Part shown: piece after piece, positions 1 to 7,075 of the stretch
Layout: each line of letters starts with the position of its first letter
Position numbering within the stretch: position 1 is the stretch's first letter
Program-made: the position numbers and the translations under genes
Notes under the pieces: generated by a model
What the model was told of the DNA's origin: nothing
Database searches by the model: none
The model's input: the letters and a program-made list of their open reading frames with translations, nothing else
Origin: Clostridia bacterium
Lineage (GTDB): Bacteria; Bacillota_A; Clostridia; Oscillospirales; CAG-382
Reading direction: 5' to 3'
Assembly: GCA_017517985.1 (NCBI GenBank)
Contig: JAFWWX010000325.1
Coordinates: 1-9,631, forward strand
DNA length: 9,631 bases

Positions 1-448
1 AGGAGTTTATTTTTCCGCCTTTACCCATTGCCTGATTCATCATAACAACATACATTATGATAACTGCCGCAATTATTATAATATAGGGCAGGAAGGATAC
101 CCACCACGGAATTTCTGTCTGTGCCTCGAAATGATACCTTTCAAGGTTTCCGTCCTCGGCAGAATACTGCTGGTCAATAAGAGTGCCAAGGTCTTCCCAG
201 AACATATCAACACTTCGCAGTGTATATGATACCTCTGTGTTATCCGTTTTTGTGATATTAAGCACATTGTCGTTGGTTACGACAAATTCCTTAACCTGTC
301 CTTCGTGGAACATATCAACAACATCGCTGTAAACAAGCTCTTTCTGCTTGTTCATACCGTTTAGAAGATAGGTACTAAGACCAATCATCAAAGCGATAAC
401 CACTATATAAAAGAGAATACTCTTAAAATTACTGTTTTTCTTGTTCAT
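1..448 (-). CDS. ftsH: FtsH, ATP-dependent zinc metalloprotease (N-terminal part, cut by window edge)
   Basis: FtsH is a hexameric membrane-anchored AAA+ protease that degrades damaged membrane proteins and short-lived regulators. Only the first 149 codons are present; the reading frame stays open to base 1, so the AAA and zinc-protease domains lie outside the window. The visible part has the family's N-terminal layout: a short basic start (MNKKNSNFK), a first membrane segment at about residues 11-29, an extracytoplasmic FtsH_ext domain at about 30-115 containing ELVYSDVVDMFHEGQV, a second membrane segment at about 117-137, and the start of the glycine-rich linker (MNQAMGKGGK). The ATG at 446-448 is the only usual start upstream of the first membrane segment. 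It lies inside the 3' end of tilS in another frame, overlapping by 20 bp, so translational coupling to tilS is likely. The frequent hpt gene is absent between the two. The identity is secure from domain order and the tilS neighbour. Confidence 0.93.
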   Translation of the reverse strand, partial: MNKKNSNFKSILFYIVVIALMIGLSTYLLNGMNKQKELVYSDVVDMFHEGQVKEFVVTNDNVLNITKTDNTEVSYTLRSVDMFWEDLGTLIDQQYSAEDGNLERYHFEAQTEIPWWVSFLPYIIIIAAVIIMYVVMMNQAMGKGGKINS

Positions 449-1874
449 CGTCTGTAAAATTACTCCTTGCCGCCAAAATATAAAGTTTTACTGAAATGTC
501 TGACAAATCTGTATGTTCGTTCTGCGAATCACAAACTCCCACATATGGAAGAGCGAGGATTTCTCCGGTTTCACCGTCAACAATTCTTGGAAGATATTTT
601 CTATGGTCCAAAGGAATCTTTTTCGCAGAATACATTTTACGTATATCCTTTGACATTCCGCATATCCGAATTTTATCACCGGAAAGTCCGGAACGCAAAC
701 GAATTTTTCCCTTAATTATATCCGAAAAAAGCTGTGACTCCATAAATAAACTGTAAATATTTTGATTATACTCCAGACTGTCACACTTTTTTTTGTCATC
801 ATCTTCTTTTTTAGTTACAACGGCAAGAAATTTACCGTTACAAAGGGAGTTTATCCCATATAAAGCCTCAATATCATACTCGCAGTAATTGCCGGAAAAA
901 TCCTCGTTTTCGGCTTCTATAATAAGTTTACCGCATTGAAATTTAAAGCTAATTTTTCCAGGAAGATTAAAGGTTTTCTGTTCACCGCAGTTATCTTTTG
1001 ATGCTTTATAAATCTCATCGCACAGTATATCTATGTGATTCATACCCGGAAGATTTCCGGTTTTATTCCGGTACATTCCGCCTATAACCCTTGAAAGGAT
1101 TACTCTGTCAAGCTTTGCAAGTTCAGAAATACTATCTGTTGCATTTTCTCGTGCCATTTTTTCAAGGTAGTCGTTTTCCCTTGAGGCTATTTTTGAAAGT
1201 TTTGAAACCTGACGGTGAAGTGAAGGATTGATTTTGCATAGCTCCGGGATAATATTGAGTCTTATAATATTTCTTGAGCAATCATTGATAAGATTAGTAC
1301 TATCCTTGACATAATCCTGATTTATGCTCATCAGGAAAGTTTCAATATCCTCTCTTGAAACATTTATGAGCGGTCGTATTATCCTGCCTCTTTTCAAGGG
1401 GATTCCGCAAAGTCCTGAAAGCCCGCAACCCCGTGTTATGTTAAGAAGCACCGTTTCAGAATTGTCCCAGGCGTTGTGTGCTGTTGCGATATAGTCCGCA
1501 ACACCGCTGTCACATAATTCTTCAAAATAAGAATACCGCACATCTCTTGCCGTTTCTTCAAGACCTTTTTTTGTGTCAACTGCAATTTTTGGGACATCAA
1601 ATTTTTCTGCATAAAAGACAATTCCAAGCCTCTGGCACAGTTGCCTTGAAAAGTCCTCATCCCTGTCCGCCTCATCGCCTCTTATCATATGATTTATATG
1701 ACAGGCTGATACGGAAAATCCGTGTTTTTCTGAAAGAGTATGAAGACAAATCAGTAAACAAACCGAATCTGCACCGCCGGAAAGTCCTACCAAAATTTTT
1801 TTGCCGTACAGAGTTTCTTCAGGAATCAATTCCAAAAGGGTGGTCTGTACACTGTCAATTACAAAATTTACCAT
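429..1874 (-). CDS. tilS: tRNA(Ile)-lysidine synthetase TilS
   Basis: TilS uses ATP and lysine to convert C34 of the tRNA-Ile with anticodon CAU to lysidine, changing both decoding and charging from Met to Ile; it is essential in most bacteria. The 481-aa protein has the N-type PP-loop SGGADS at residues 32-37 after ILVGL, followed by HINHMIRGDEADRDE (59-73), the TAHNAWDNSETVLLN segment (131-145) and RPLINVSREDIETFL (167-181). The DSTN...RNIIR region at 191-205 is also typical. The C-terminal domain (about 388-470) contains RSGLSGDKIRICGM and KKIPLDHRKYLPRIVD, typical of the tRNA-acceptor-recognising TilS_C domain. In AHHADD-type homologues the second His is common; here it is Asn134. The ATG at 1874 starts 28 residues before the PP-loop strand, as expected, but no Shine-Dalgarno is visible; an AT-rich tandem duplication lies there instead. 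The gene overlaps ftsH by 20 bp. Confidence 0.96.
   Translation of the reverse strand: MVNFVIDSVQTTLLELIPEETLYGKKILVGLSGGADSVCLLICLHTLSEKHGFSVSACHINHMIRGDEADRDEDFSRQLCQRLGIVFYAEKFDVPKIAVDTKKGLEETARDVRYSYFEELCDSGVADYIATAHNAWDNSETVLLNITRGCGLSGLCGIPLKRGRIIRPLINVSREDIETFLMSINQDYVKDSTNLINDCSRNIIRLNIIPELCKINPSLHRQVSKLSKIASRENDYLEKMARENATDSISELAKLDRVILSRVIGGMYRNKTGNLPGMNHIDILCDEIYKASKDNCGEQKTFNLPGKISFKFQCGKLIIEAENEDFSGNYCEYDIEALYGINSLCNGKFLAVVTKKEDDDKKKCDSLEYNQNIYSLFMESQLFSDIIKGKIRLRSGLSGDKIRICGMSKDIRKMYSAKKIPLDHRKYLPRIVDGETGEILALPYVGVCDSQNEHTDLSDISVKLYILAARSNFTDDEQEKQ
463..468 (-). promoter_or_regulatory. Shine-Dalgarno for ftsH, long spacing, inside tilS
   Basis: The minus strand reads AAGGAG here, a good Shine-Dalgarno core, but 14 nt separate it from the ftsH ATG at 448 instead of the usual 6-9. 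No in-frame ATG, GTG or TTG lies between them. The site is inside the last codons of tilS, so ribosomes finishing tilS at 429-431 could re-initiate at ftsH despite the poor spacing. The motif is seen directly; its use is inferred. Confidence 0.5.
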
Positions 1875-1879
1875 TATAT

Positions 1880-1899
1880 ATTATCTATTATTATCTATT
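1880..1899. repeat. Perfect tandem duplication of a 10-bp unit next to the tilS start
   Basis: The unit ATTATCTATT occurs twice head to tail (1880-1889 and 1890-1899), beginning 5 bp upstream of the tilS start codon. It occupies the place where a ribosome binding site would be, and its minus-strand copy (AATAGATAAT) has no G-rich core. It could be a slippage product. The copies also resemble -10 elements (GATAAT), but no well-spaced -35 hexamer accompanies them. Confidence 0.8.
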
Positions 1900-1902
1900 T
1901 TC

Positions 1903-1923
1903 GTTTACATAAATTTAGTAAAC
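1903..1923. repeat. Short inverted repeat GTTTAC...GTAAAC in the tilS leader
   Basis: Arms GTTTAC (1903-1908) and GTAAAC (1918-1923) are exact reverse complements separated by a 9-bp AT-rich centre. Such a dyad could be an operator or a weak RNA hairpin in the tilS leader. It is not followed by a U-tract on the transcribed strand, so it does not look like a terminator. With 6-bp arms in AT-rich DNA, chance occurrence is quite possible. Confidence 0.3.
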
Positions 1924-1950
1924 CTGAAATTCTTATCAGCCGTTCTTTTG

Positions 1951-1985
1951 ATTATGCATTATGCATTACGCATTATGCATTATAA
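1951..1985. repeat. Five tandem heptamers of the ATTATGC type downstream of dnaB
   Basis: Reading the plus strand in sevens gives ATTATGC (1951), ATTATGC (1958), ATTACGC (1965), ATTATGC (1972) and a degenerate ATTATAA (1979). Each intact junction creates the palindrome ATGCAT, seen at 1954, 1961 and 1975. The array ends 3 bp from the dnaB stop codon and lies wholly in the dnaB-tilS gap. It is too short-period and spacerless for CRISPR. Heptamer arrays of this kind occur between genes in various bacterial genomes from my general recollection; their function is unknown to me. Confidence 0.85.
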
Positions 1986-1988
1986 ATA

Positions 1989-3335
1989 CTATCTCGCCTC
2001 GGTATGCTCAGTATCAAGCTCAGTGAACTTTGTAAACTGTCCGTACCATCCGAGATTTGCCTTGCCGGTTGAACCGTGTCTGTTCTTTGCGATAACACAG
2101 CTTGCAATATTGTCCTTTGACGGATCGTTCTCGTAATAGGAGTCACGGTAAAGGAACATAACAATATCAGCATCCTGCTCAATTGCACCGGAGTCACGAA
2201 GGTCTGAAAGCATAGGCGTTTTGTCAGTTCTGCCTTCTGTTCCTCGATTGAGCTGTGCACAGGTAATAACCGGCACCTTCAAATCCTTTGCCATAAGTTT
2301 TAGGGCTCTTGATATATCACCGATTTCCTGAACTCTGTTGTCGGAGTGCTTGTCCGACTGCATAAGCTGGAGATAGTCGATAATTACAAGTCCGAGATTT
2401 TTAACACGTCTGAGCTTTGCTTTCATACCTGTAGCCGTAATGCCCGAGGTATCGTCTATAAGAATATCTGTCTGTGAAAGCACCGTTGCCGCTTGACCGA
2501 GGTGTTCCCAGTCCTTGTCGTCAAGGTCAGCCGTACGCAGTTTGTAGCTGTCAATCATAGCTTCGCTTGAAAGCATACGCATAACAAGCTGTGATGCAGA
2601 CATTTCAAGGGAGAATATGGCAACAGTTTTTTTCGTCTTTGTTGCGACATTTGTTGCAATATTAAGACAGAAGGAGGTTTTACCCATACCCGGTCTTGCA
2701 CCAACAAGCACAAGGTCCATCTCGCCCATACCGATAAGATAATTGTCAATCGCCTTGAAATATGTCGGAGTACCCATAGCCGCATTTTTATCATCTATAA
2801 GAAGTTGCAGATGCTGATAGTTTTCCACAAGAACGTCTTTAATATGTACAAAGGATTTATCGTTTACTCCCTGTGCAATATCAAATATCTTCTGTTCGGC
2901 TCTGTCAACAATAGTTTCGACTTCGCCTTCTGCAGCGTAAGCCATCTCAGATATTTCCTCTGATGCACCGATAAGACGACGGAGCATTGCTTTATCTCTT
3001 ATAATCTTGGCATAGTCCTTGACATTTGAAATTTCAGGAACGGAATCCGCAAGTGCCGCAACATATTCTTTGCCTCCGGCTTCGTTGTATGTTCCGGAGT
3101 GGACAAGCATTTCAACAAGTGTTACAGGGTCAATGCTTTTACTTTCAAGAAAAAGCTCCTGCATAGCTTCATATATTTTTTTATGATTGTCAACAAAGAA
3201 ATCATCGGCTCGCAAAGAGTTTGCAAGCTCTCTTATTTGTTCGGGGTCAAGAATAATCGCACCAAGCACAGCCTTTTCGGCTTCCATTGAATAGGGTATA
3301 CGGTGTCCCTGACCAATATTAAATTCCTCAGCCAT
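1989..3335 (-). CDS. dnaB: Replicative DNA helicase DnaB (DnaC of Bacillus)
   Basis: This is the hexameric 5'-3' helicase that unwinds DNA at the replication fork and recruits primase. At 448 aa it has normal length. The N-terminal collar domain (about 12-110) begins HRIPYSMEAEKAVLGAII; a linker region follows, then the RecA-like domain from about 185. Walker A is GARPGMGKT (212-220), the catalytic Glu is in SLEM (242-245), Walker B is LVIIDYLQL (316-324), and SRALKLMAK...VPV...QLNR (342-364) and KNRHGSTG (417-424, arginine finger R419) follow. The family's usual PTGF before Walker A is PTYF here, and KNRNGPTG is altered to KNRHGSTG. The ATG at 3335 has a strong Shine-Dalgarno, GGGAGG at 3344-3349, 8 nt upstream. 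It lies 69 bp after rplI, the standard Firmicutes arrangement, and ends in TAG just before the heptamer repeat. Confidence 0.97.
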   Translation of the reverse strand: MAEEFNIGQGHRIPYSMEAEKAVLGAIILDPEQIRELANSLRADDFFVDNHKKIYEAMQELFLESKSIDPVTLVEMLVHSGTYNEAGGKEYVAALADSVPEISNVKDYAKIIRDKAMLRRLIGASEEISEMAYAAEGEVETIVDRAEQKIFDIAQGVNDKSFVHIKDVLVENYQHLQLLIDDKNAAMGTPTYFKAIDNYLIGMGEMDLVLVGARPGMGKTSFCLNIATNVATKTKKTVAIFSLEMSASQLVMRMLSSEAMIDSYKLRTADLDDKDWEHLGQAATVLSQTDILIDDTSGITATGMKAKLRRVKNLGLVIIDYLQLMQSDKHSDNRVQEIGDISRALKLMAKDLKVPVITCAQLNRGTEGRTDKTPMLSDLRDSGAIEQDADIVMFLYRDSYYENDPSKDNIASCVIAKNRHGSTGKANLGWYGQFTKFTELDTEHTEAR

Positions 3336-3362
3336 TACTTCAGCCTCCCATCACAAGAATTT

Positions 3363-3404
3363 GAATACATATGCAAATAGTAAGGAAAAAAGTATGTTGT
3401 ATTC
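3363..3404. repeat. Inverted repeat GAATACA...TGTATTC spanning the rplI-dnaB gap
   Basis: Two exact 7-bp reverse-complementary arms (3363-3369 and 3398-3404) are separated by 28 bp. The right-hand arm starts at the base after the rplI stop codon and overlaps the 3' arm of the hairpin at 3396-3425, so the two RNA structures cannot form together. The arms are AT-rich and the loop is large, so stability would be low and chance is a fair alternative. Confidence 0.3.
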
Positions 3405-3425
3405 TCAGTCCTTCTGAGCAACAAC
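3386..3425 (-). terminator. Weak hairpin plus six-U tract after rplI: possible attenuator before dnaB
   Basis: On the minus strand CTCAG (3418-3414), loop AAGGA and CTGAG (3408-3404) form a 5-bp stem. After a small internal loop it is extended by GTTGT (3425-3421) pairing with ACAAC (3400-3396). Four nucleotides after the stem comes a run of six T (3391-3386). The stem includes the rplI stop codon. The shape is that of an intrinsic terminator, but the stem is short, interrupted and not GC-rich, and the U-tract is offset, so partial termination at best is expected. It could lower dnaB expression relative to rplI, or be incidental. Confidence 0.3.
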
Positions 3426-3854
3426 AAGATTTATTTTTCCTGTAACTTCAGGGTGAAGCTTTACATCAAGTGCATATGTTCCAAAAGCTTTTATGGAATC
3501 GGAAAGAGCGATTTTTCTCTTGTCAACTTCAATGCCGGAGCATTTTGCAAGCTCATCTGCAATTTCCTTTGCGCTTACAGCACCGAAGAATTTACCGTCA
3601 GCGCCTGCAGTGGCATATAGCTTTACAACAATACCTTCAAGCTTCTTTGCGTTTTCCTGCGCCATTTTCTTTTCTTCAGCTTCTCTGTGCTTCTTTGCTT
3701 CTTCCTTTGTGCGAAGTTCATTCATTACTGCATTATCTGCAATGACAGCAAGCTTTTTGGGGAGAAGAAAGTTTCTAGCGTGACCGTCGGAAACATTCAC
3801 AAGTTCCCCTTTTTTGCCCTGTCCCTTAACGTCCTGTAAAAGTAATACCTTCAT
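3405..3854 (-). CDS. rplI: 50S ribosomal protein bL9
   Basis: bL9 binds 23S rRNA near the base of the L1 stalk and helps limit frameshifting and ribosome collisions. The 149-aa protein has the family's two-domain form: an N-terminal rRNA-binding domain beginning MKVLLLQDVKGQGKKGELV with the signature VSDGHARNFLLPKKLA (21-36), a long Lys/Glu/Ala-rich connecting helix (about 40-75), and a C-terminal domain with DGKFFGAVSAKEIA (86-99) and the conserved LHPEV (133-137). The usual Gly-Tyr in GYARNFL is Gly-His (H25) here, and PKGLA is PKKLA. The start is well supported by AGGAGG 8 nt upstream of the ATG at 3854. It sits 66 bp after gdpP and 69 bp before dnaB, the conserved Firmicutes order. Its stop codon lies within a possible attenuator hairpin. 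Confidence 0.97.
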   Translation of the reverse strand: MKVLLLQDVKGQGKKGELVNVSDGHARNFLLPKKLAVIADNAVMNELRTKEEAKKHREAEEKKMAQENAKKLEGIVVKLYATAGADGKFFGAVSAKEIADELAKCSGIEVDKRKIALSDSIKAFGTYALDVKLHPEVTGKINLVVAQKD

Positions 3855-3920
3855 TGTTTTATCCTCCTGTGGAAATAAGTTTTTGTTGTTTTTACTATGT
3901 TATAAAGATTGGGATTATAA

Positions 3921-5906
3921 TTATTTTTCAAGATATGACGAGCAGGCATCAAGCAGTCGCCTTTCTGCTTCTTCAAGTGTTACGTCTGCAAGCTGTGCCG
4001 CTGCAGCATCGTAATGTCCGCCACCGCCAAGGCTTTCCAAAATAAGCTGAACATTTATTGTACCATCGGATCTTGCAGAAATGCAAGCCGCACCATCAAT
4101 CATGCTCATAACAAAAGAAGCACGTATTGAGGTTATTCCGAGCAGTCTATCAGCCGCTTTTGCCATAGATATTCTATCGGATGCTTCTGTTTCTCCGTCG
4201 TATTTTGAAATGGCAATAACATCAAAATGAATATCAACGTTGGTTTCAAATTTTGATTCACGAAGGAAATCATTAACATCTGTCCTGAAGAGTTTTTGTG
4301 CCTCTGTGGGGCTACCGCCTTCACTTCTAAGGTATTGTGCTGCTCCAAAGGTGCTGATACTTGTATTTTTAGAGAACTGCTTTGTGTCAAGCATCATACC
4401 GGCAAACATAAGGTTTGCCTCAAAGGGAGAGAGGGTGCCGGCTTCAAGTGAGTATTCCAGAATTTCCGCAACAAACTCGGATGCAGAAGATGAGGATGGC
4501 TCAATATATGTGATTCTCGGATTAACCTTGTAATCACCGGTTTTTCTGTGGTGGTCAATAATCGCAATTTCGTTTGCCGCTTCAAATATATCCGGTGCTT
4601 CAAACTGACGGGGGTTATTGACATCGCACACAATAACAAGAGTGTCGGAACGAATGTAATCCTGAGCACTTACAGCATCTGTAAACAAATCAAGATATTT
4701 GCGGTTGCCGTGCATCATAGCAAAAATAGGTTTTAGGTTTGTGTCGTGTATATTTATTACTATGTGAGCTTCCTTGCCCTCGTTTTCGCAAAGCCGAGCG
4801 ATACCTATGCAGGAGCCGATAGAGTCATGGTCGCAGAAGCGATGACCCATAATAATGACATTGCCGCTGTTTTTTATAAGATTTCTCAGTTCCTGTGCAA
4901 TAACTCTGGAGCGTATTTTTGTTTTCTTCTGAACACTCTTGAGCTTGCCTCCGTAGAAGTCTGTACTTGTTTCCGTTCTGATGACTGCCTGGTCTCCGCC
5001 TCTGGCAATAGCAAGGTCAAGTGCAGATATTGCAAGCTTTAACTTTTTGGGGAAATCTGTGTCGGTTCTGGCAATGCCAATACTTGCTGTGAACGGCACA
5101 TTTACTCCCTCAACTTCAATCTGCTTTATTGTGTCGAGAATATCAAACTTTGATTCAAGAATCTCGCAGAGCTTTTCTTCCTCGAAGATGATAAGATACC
5201 TGTTCTTTTCGTATTCCTTGAGAATACCACCAAGCTTTGTATTCCATTCATCAAGCGCATTTCCGATAGCGTTCATTGCGGAACGCTGATTATCTCCTAA
5301 AAACTGGGTAGCTTCCGCATAGTTGTCTATAACCATAAGAGCAACTATAGGGCGACGCATAAGAAGCTCTGTTTTCAGCTCTTCGACATCGTCTGTGTTT
5401 CTCATAATAATAAAGCAGTAGCTTTTATGATAATTTGTTGTGCTGTAGCCCTGGAGTTCGAAATTAGACTGACCGATTCTACAAAGAACCTTTTCGCCGT
5501 AGCGGAGCATATCTATTGTATTATCGGAAAATCCCTCTGTTATTATTTCGGAAATATCCTTTCCGTAGATGCTTCCGTTCTTTTCGCAGACCTGAGAACA
5601 GCTTCTGTTACACCATATAATTTCATTATGGTCGCCAATAATCAGCATCGCATATTCGGATTTTATCATAAAATCCTTTGTAATATTTGTGATAAGTGTT
5701 CTGTCATTTTCGTTGTCGGCACTTGCACTTCTTGTTTTTGAAATTGCATAAATTGTCAGCGTATACGCAAGTGTAAACACAGTTCCAGCGATTAGTTGTC
5801 TATAATCAACAAAGCCACAGAACACAGTAAAAGCACTTAAAAAGCATATGGCAATAACCGAGCTTCTGCTAAAATGCTGTCTGCCGGAAAACTTTCCCGA
5901 TTTCAT
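3921..5906 (-). CDS. gdpP: Cyclic-di-AMP phosphodiesterase GdpP (YybT)
   Basis: GdpP hydrolyses c-di-AMP to pApA and so controls potassium balance, cell-wall stress and beta-lactam tolerance in Firmicutes. The 661-aa protein matches the family length and domain order: two membrane helices (about 16-33 and 37-56), a PAS-like domain (about 75-170), a degenerate GGDEF domain (about 180-310) and a catalytic DHH-DHHA1 module (about 345-660). The metal ligands are intact: GHRFCDHDSIG gives H355, D359 and D361; D428 follows in VIVCDVN, DHH is at 451-453, and D507 is in MLDTKQF. The DHHA1 motif GGGGH is at 627-631. The GGDEF active loop is lost: the corresponding strand reads KNRYLIIFEEE (234-244). 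AAGGAAG lies about 8-9 nt upstream of the ATG at 5906. It follows the DUF2232 gene by 61 bp and precedes rplI. Activity is inferred from intact motifs. Confidence 0.96.
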   Translation of the reverse strand: MKSGKFSGRQHFSRSSVIAICFLSAFTVFCGFVDYRQLIAGTVFTLAYTLTIYAISKTRSASADNENDRTLITNITKDFMIKSEYAMLIIGDHNEIIWCNRSCSQVCEKNGSIYGKDISEIITEGFSDNTIDMLRYGEKVLCRIGQSNFELQGYSTTNYHKSYCFIIMRNTDDVEELKTELLMRRPIVALMVIDNYAEATQFLGDNQRSAMNAIGNALDEWNTKLGGILKEYEKNRYLIIFEEEKLCEILESKFDILDTIKQIEVEGVNVPFTASIGIARTDTDFPKKLKLAISALDLAIARGGDQAVIRTETSTDFYGGKLKSVQKKTKIRSRVIAQELRNLIKNSGNVIIMGHRFCDHDSIGSCIGIARLCENEGKEAHIVINIHDTNLKPIFAMMHGNRKYLDLFTDAVSAQDYIRSDTLVIVCDVNNPRQFEAPDIFEAANEIAIIDHHRKTGDYKVNPRITYIEPSSSSASEFVAEILEYSLEAGTLSPFEANLMFAGMMLDTKQFSKNTSISTFGAAQYLRSEGGSPTEAQKLFRTDVNDFLRESKFETNVDIHFDVIAISKYDGETEASDRISMAKAADRLLGITSIRASFVMSMIDGAACISARSDGTINVQLILESLGGGGHYDAAAAQLADVTLEEAERRLLDACSSYLEK

Positions 5907-5967
5907 TTATGAACACTTCCTTTCCTTGATGATTTTATAAGCATTGCAAAAAATGATATTTTACAGG

Positions 5968-7038
5968 TTATAGCGTATTTTTTGAAGTTCTATATTCAGT
6001 TGTTCCGAAGAATAAAACAACCAGAACCAAAAGAGCAGGTGAGAGGCTGATGCCAAAGGCTCCGATAACAAGAAGAAGTGTTACAGAAGCACCTTTCGAA
6101 AAACGGTTCTTCAAAAGCGTAAATATTCTTCTTATTCCAAGAATGATGTAATGAGGAAGAAGGATTATCAGAACGCTGAGTATACCGCAGGTAAAAGCTG
6201 ACATATTTTCTTCAAAGAGAATGGACAGCATAGTTATAATACCAACGATAGTGAATATAAGATTTGTAAGTGATGACACACGGTATTGTTTGAAGGAGTA
6301 TTCTTCGGTAATACCAATTTTTTTGCACAGTGCATCTGCAATATATGTGAAAATGAATGATGCAAAGAATAAAAACGAATACATCAGTGCAGGGGAAAGT
6401 GCAATAATTGAGGTAAGCTGTCTTGTTAGATACTCTGTGCTTGCAAACATTACTGGGTTGTCTGTTCCGGTATACATTGATGATATTGTTACTGCCGCAT
6501 CGTTGTAAATTGCAATATACGCATCAATAAAATCCGAAATTCCGTCAAAGAGCAGTGTGCCAATGCTTATACTGTTGGAAACAGACAAAATTAAAAGAGA
6601 AATGAAGCTTCCAAGTATGGAAAAGACAAACATAGTAAATGCCGCTGCAGAGCAGGCAAAAGCCCGTGATTCCTTTTTGTTGCTGCAGTAAGCAATAACT
6701 GCAGCTGTTACGGATGCAGAAACAAAATCCAAAAGTGCAGATAATGTGATTTCCGCATTGGAAAAAATGTATCCTGCAAAAAGCGCAAACAGTGTAGGAA
6801 TAATAATCAGATAAGCACCTTTGTTACTGTTTTCGCCAAGAGACATAAGAAAGCCGTAATAAAAAAACATAACGACAAGCATAGAGGGAAAACCGCTAAG
6901 AAGCGATAAAAGCAAAGTGCTTGTGGAAATTCCGCTGACGGATACAAATATTGAAACACAGGAAAATACCGTGTACAGCACCGCAAGAAGCGGAGTTATT
7001 CCTTTTGTGTTTTTTACAGGGGTGTTTGTTGTTGGCAT
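5968..7038 (-). CDS. yybS: Polytopic membrane protein, DUF2232 / YybS type
   Basis: This 356-aa protein is almost entirely hydrophobic. I count about eight or nine membrane segments, near residues 14-34, 40-66, 75-92, 97-117, 126-152, 208-235, 256-274, 281-302 and 317-344, joined by short polar loops; the longest soluble loop is about 160-205. I see no catalytic motif, and its role is not established. The assignment rests on topology, length and its place directly before gdpP-rplI-dnaB, where Firmicutes carry yybS (DUF2232). The chosen ATG at 7036-7038 has GGAG 8 nt upstream. A TTG at 7086 would add 16 residues and overlap parC by 11 bp, but the added residues are polar and it has no Shine-Dalgarno. 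A partnership with GdpP is suggested only by conserved adjacency. A generic membrane permease component cannot be excluded. Confidence 0.8.
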   Translation of the reverse strand: MPTTNTPVKNTKGITPLLAVLYTVFSCVSIFVSVSGISTSTLLLSLLSGFPSMLVVMFFYYGFLMSLGENSNKGAYLIIIPTLFALFAGYIFSNAEITLSALLDFVSASVTAAVIAYCSNKKESRAFACSAAAFTMFVFSILGSFISLLILSVSNSISIGTLLFDGISDFIDAYIAIYNDAAVTISSMYTGTDNPVMFASTEYLTRQLTSIIALSPALMYSFLFFASFIFTYIADALCKKIGITEEYSFKQYRVSSLTNLIFTIVGIITMLSILFEENMSAFTCGILSVLIILLPHYIILGIRRIFTLLKNRFSKGASVTLLLVIGAFGISLSPALLVLVVLFFGTTEYRTSKNTL

Positions 7039-7046
7039 TGTGTGTT

Positions 7047-7050
7047 CTCC
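7047..7050 (-). promoter_or_regulatory. Shine-Dalgarno deciding the DUF2232 start
   Basis: The minus strand reads GGAG here, 8 nt before the ATG at 7038. This favours that start over the in-frame TTG at 7086, which lies inside the end of parC and lacks such a site. With this start, parC and the membrane protein gene are separated by 37 bp rather than overlapping. Confidence 0.65.
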
Positions 7051-7075
7051 ATAGAGCTGTGTTTGAGAGTATGAT

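Noticed and set aside
1478..1912. 144-codon open frame on the plus strand opposite tilS
   Set aside because: It lies almost wholly antisense to a clearly conserved gene, its translation is low-complexity His/Leu/Gln-rich with no recognisable domain, and no ribosome binding site was found.
1951..1985. Heptamer array as a CRISPR
   Set aside because: Units are 7 bp with no spacers, and no cas genes are nearby.
1801..2136. Plus-strand open frame containing a repetitive MHYALRIMHYK-like peptide across the dnaB-tilS gap
   Set aside because: The repetitive peptide comes simply from reading through the ATTATGC heptamers, and both ends are antisense to tilS and dnaB.
3855..3920. TATAAT- and TATAAC-like hexamers upstream of rplI as promoters
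   Set aside because: No -35 hexamer lies at 16-18 bp from either; the nearest TTGAAA is 6 or 21 bp away, so AT-richness explains them.
5907..5967. T-run in the gap before gdpP as an intrinsic terminator
   Set aside because: No stable stem precedes the six T residues; only A/T pairing is possible.
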